Shown here: positions 62,645 through 64,000 of the stretch, piece by piece | Layout of the letters: every line of letters begins with the position of its first letter | How positions within the stretch are numbered: position 1 is the stretch's first letter | Assembly: GCF_001483755.1 (NCBI RefSeq) | Contig: NZ_LQBK01000002.1 | Coordinates: forward strand, 257,041-321,040 | DNA length: 64,000 nucleotides | Source: Kocuria rosea subsp. polaris | Lineage (GTDB): Bacteria; Actinomycetota; Actinomycetes; Actinomycetales; Micrococcaceae | Direction: 5' to 3' | Notes under the pieces: generated by a model | Databases searched by the model: none | Told to the model about the DNA's origin: nothing | The model's input: the letters and a program-made list of their open reading frames with translations, nothing else | Made by a program: the position numbers and the translations under genes

Positions 62645-63574
62645 TCAGTCGGCGGTGAGGCCCAGGAAGGCCTCCTCCAGACCGGCGTGGGTGATCTCGA
62701 GCTCGCTCGCCCCCGGGGTCGCGAGCAGCTGCCGGGCGATGGCGTCGGTGTCGGGGCCCGTGAGCCGGGTGCGCCCACCGGCGGGCTCCAGCGGGGTCGC
62801 TCCCGGGACGACGACGGGCCCGGGCCCGTCCCAGCGGAAGCTGACCACCCGGTGGCCGGCCAGGGCCTGCACCTGCGCGGTGGGGGCGTCCGCGACCACC
62901 CGCCCGCCCTTGAGCACGACGGTGCGGGCGGCGAACTCCTCGGCCTCGTCGAGGTAGTGGGTCGCGAACACCACCGTCCGGCCGCGCTCCGCCTCGGCGT
63001 GCATCGCGGCCCAGAACTCCCGGCGGGCACCGACGTCCATCCCGGCGGTCGGCTCGTCCAGGACCAGCAGGTCCGGCTCCGGCAGCAGCGCCAGCGCGAA
63101 GCGCAGCCGCTGCTGCTCCCCGCCCGAGCACTTGGAGACCTTCCGCCGCGCGAACCCGGCGGCCCCTGCCCGCTCCAGGGCCTCGTCCACGGCGAGGTGG
63201 TCCCGGTGCAGGGTGGCGACCATCGCGACCGTCTCCCGCACGGACAGGTCGTCGAGCAGCCCCCCGGTCTGCAGCACCGCGCCGATCCGGCCGGCCCGCA
63301 CGCTCTCCCGCGGTGCGGCACCCAGGGTGCGCACGGTGCCGTCGTCGGGGTCGGTGAAGCCCAGCACCATGTCGAGGAGGGTGGTCTTCCCGGCGCCGTT
63401 GGGCCCGAGCAGGGCGACGACCTCGCCGCGCTGCACGCGCAGGCTCACGCCGTCCACGGCCCGGACGCGGCGCTCACCGCGTCCGAAGCCCTTCCGGACG
63501 CCGGCGACGTCGACGGCGGGGGAGCCGGTGGCGCCCGCGGGCGGCGCCGTCCTGGGGGCCGGGGAGGTTCTCAT
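62645..63574 (-). CDS. ABC transporter ATP-binding protein (ABC-2 export type)
   Basis: 309 residues. Walker [19 protein letters not shown] near 66, signature [32 protein letters not shown] with Walker B, and the switch His in [17 protein letters not shown]-terminal extension of about 85 residues with a small-domain pattern ([31 protein letters not shown]) follows, as in DrrA/CcmA-like exporters. ATG at 63574 is chosen because the upstream extension lacks similarity and runs into the ychF promoter. The permease follows 49 bases downstream. Confidence 0.9.
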   Translation of the reverse strand: MRTSPAPRTAPPAGATGSPAVDVAGVRKGFGRGERRVRAVDGVSLRVQRGEVVALLGPNGAGKTTLLDMVLGFTDPDDGTVRTLGAAPRESVRAGRIGAVLQTGGLLDDLSVRETVAMVATLHRDHLAVDEALERAGAAGFARRKVSKCSGGEQQRLRFALALLPEPDLLVLDEPTAGMDVGARREFWAAMHAEAERGRTVVFATHYLDEAEEFAARTVVLKGGRVVADAPTAQVQALAGHRVVSFRWDGPGPVVVPGATPLEPAGGRTRLTGPDTDAIARQLLATPGASELEITHAGLEEAFLGLTAD

Positions 63575-63687
63575 GCTCCGACTCTGCTCCACCGCGCGCC
63601 GTCCCGGAAGCCCTGCCCGCCACGACACGCCCATGAGCTGCGTCACGGGCCCCGGGCCTCGCGGGGCGTGGCGGTCCGCCCGGCCGG

Positions 63688-63693
63688 TAGGAT
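63688..63693 (+). promoter_or_regulatory. -10 hexamer of a leaderless ychF transcript
   Basis: TAGGAT, eight bases, then the GTG of ychF; slightly longer spacing than the others. Confidence 0.5.
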
Positions 63694-63701
63694 GGTCTCC
63701 C

Positions 63702-64000
63702 GTGGCTCTTACTATCGGAATCGTCGGACTGCCCAACGTCGGCAAGTCCACCCTGTTCAACGCGCTGACCCGCAACACCGTCCTGGCGGCGAACTACCCG
63801 TTCGCGACCATCGAGCCGAACATCGGCGTGGTCAACCTGCCGGACCCGCGGCTGGACCGGCTCGCGGAGATCCACGGCTCGGACCGGATCCTGCACGCGA
63901 CCGTGTCCTTCGTGGACATCGCCGGCATCGTCAAGGGCGCCTCCGAGGGGGAGGGCCTGGGCAACCAGTTCCTCGCCAACATCCGCGAGGCCCACGCGAT
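63702..64000 (+). CDS. ychF: Redox-regulated ATPase/GTPase YchF, 5' part
   Basis: OBG-family P-loop protein; known members prefer ATP and are linked to ribosomes and oxidative stress. The first 99 codons are present: [26 protein letters not shown] (G1), [28 protein letters not shown], and [29 protein letters not shown] (G3), an exact fit to YchF. The gene runs off the end of the window. GTG start after a TAGGAT hexamer. Confidence 0.95.
   Translation, partial: MALTIGIVGLPNVGKSTLFNALTRNTVLAANYPFATIEPNIGVVNLPDPRLDRLAEIHGSDRILHATVSFVDIAGIVKGASEGEGLGNQFLANIREAHA

Overview
The window is a very GC-rich, densely packed stretch of an actinobacterial chromosome. The mycothiol gene mshA, the CIRCE-controlled groES-groEL pair, GuaB3 next to GuaB, and a gene block matching Mycobacterium tuberculosis Rv0991c-Rv0996 in order all point to Actinomycetota. 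Codon use, the guaB-guaB3-SURF1-DUF3817-guaA order and the TreXYZ set fit Micrococcaceae. A Kocuria-like organism is my best guess, but the genus is inference. I see no IS element, prophage, CRISPR array, rRNA or plasmid function; the window looks like core chromosome with a few variable spots.

Layout. 1-1.6 kb: end of acpS and the NAD(P)HX repair enzyme. 1.7-8.3 kb: glgX-treY-treZ, turning alpha-glucan into trehalose. 8.3-11.3 kb: an aldo/keto reductase, a LysE exporter and inositol-phosphate synthase (ino1). 11.4-13.5 kb (minus): a putative phosphatase overlapping mshA; with ino1 this may cover the first steps of mycothiol synthesis. 13.6-17.9 kb: alr-tsaE-tsaB-rimI-tsaD (cell wall D-alanine and tRNA t6A). 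17.9-20.4 kb (minus): a GCS2-type carboxylate-amine ligase and a methyltransferase. 20.5-24.5 kb (minus): an iron-siderophore ABC importer behind a DtxR/IdeR-like operator. 24.6-26.9 kb: CIRCE-groES-groEL.

27.0-31.4 kb: two tandem OafA/SGNH acyltransferase paralogues. 31.4-37.5 kb: guaB, guaB3, SURF1, DUF3817 and guaA. 37.6-41.8 kb: a large helicase/nuclease-like protein with degenerate ATPase motifs and a repeat-rich small protein. 41.7-46.4 kb: SAF-domain protein, FmdB/Ruc-like zinc ribbon, 5-formyl-THF cyclo-ligase, then galU-rimJ-glpR with the usual moeA/Glp gene absent. 46.6-48.4 kb: CYTH-CHAD protein and tRNA-Ala(CGC). 48.5-54.3 kb: LysR-effector-like protein, ABM monooxygenase, MscS, DedA, CorA, Nudix, betaine-type binding protein. 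54.3-64 kb: alanine-type aminotransferase, PPK2, xseB-xseA, a membrane protein, ispH, rmuC, an ABC-2 exporter and the start of ychF.

Two features run through the whole window. About fifteen genes have a TANNNT-like -10 hexamer six to eight bases before the start codon, implying leaderless mRNAs; this also decides several ambiguous starts. Short GC-rich minisatellites (15-39 bp units) sit inside or at the ends of several genes, most strikingly inside tsaE. All functions are read from sequence motifs and gene order; no database search was run.
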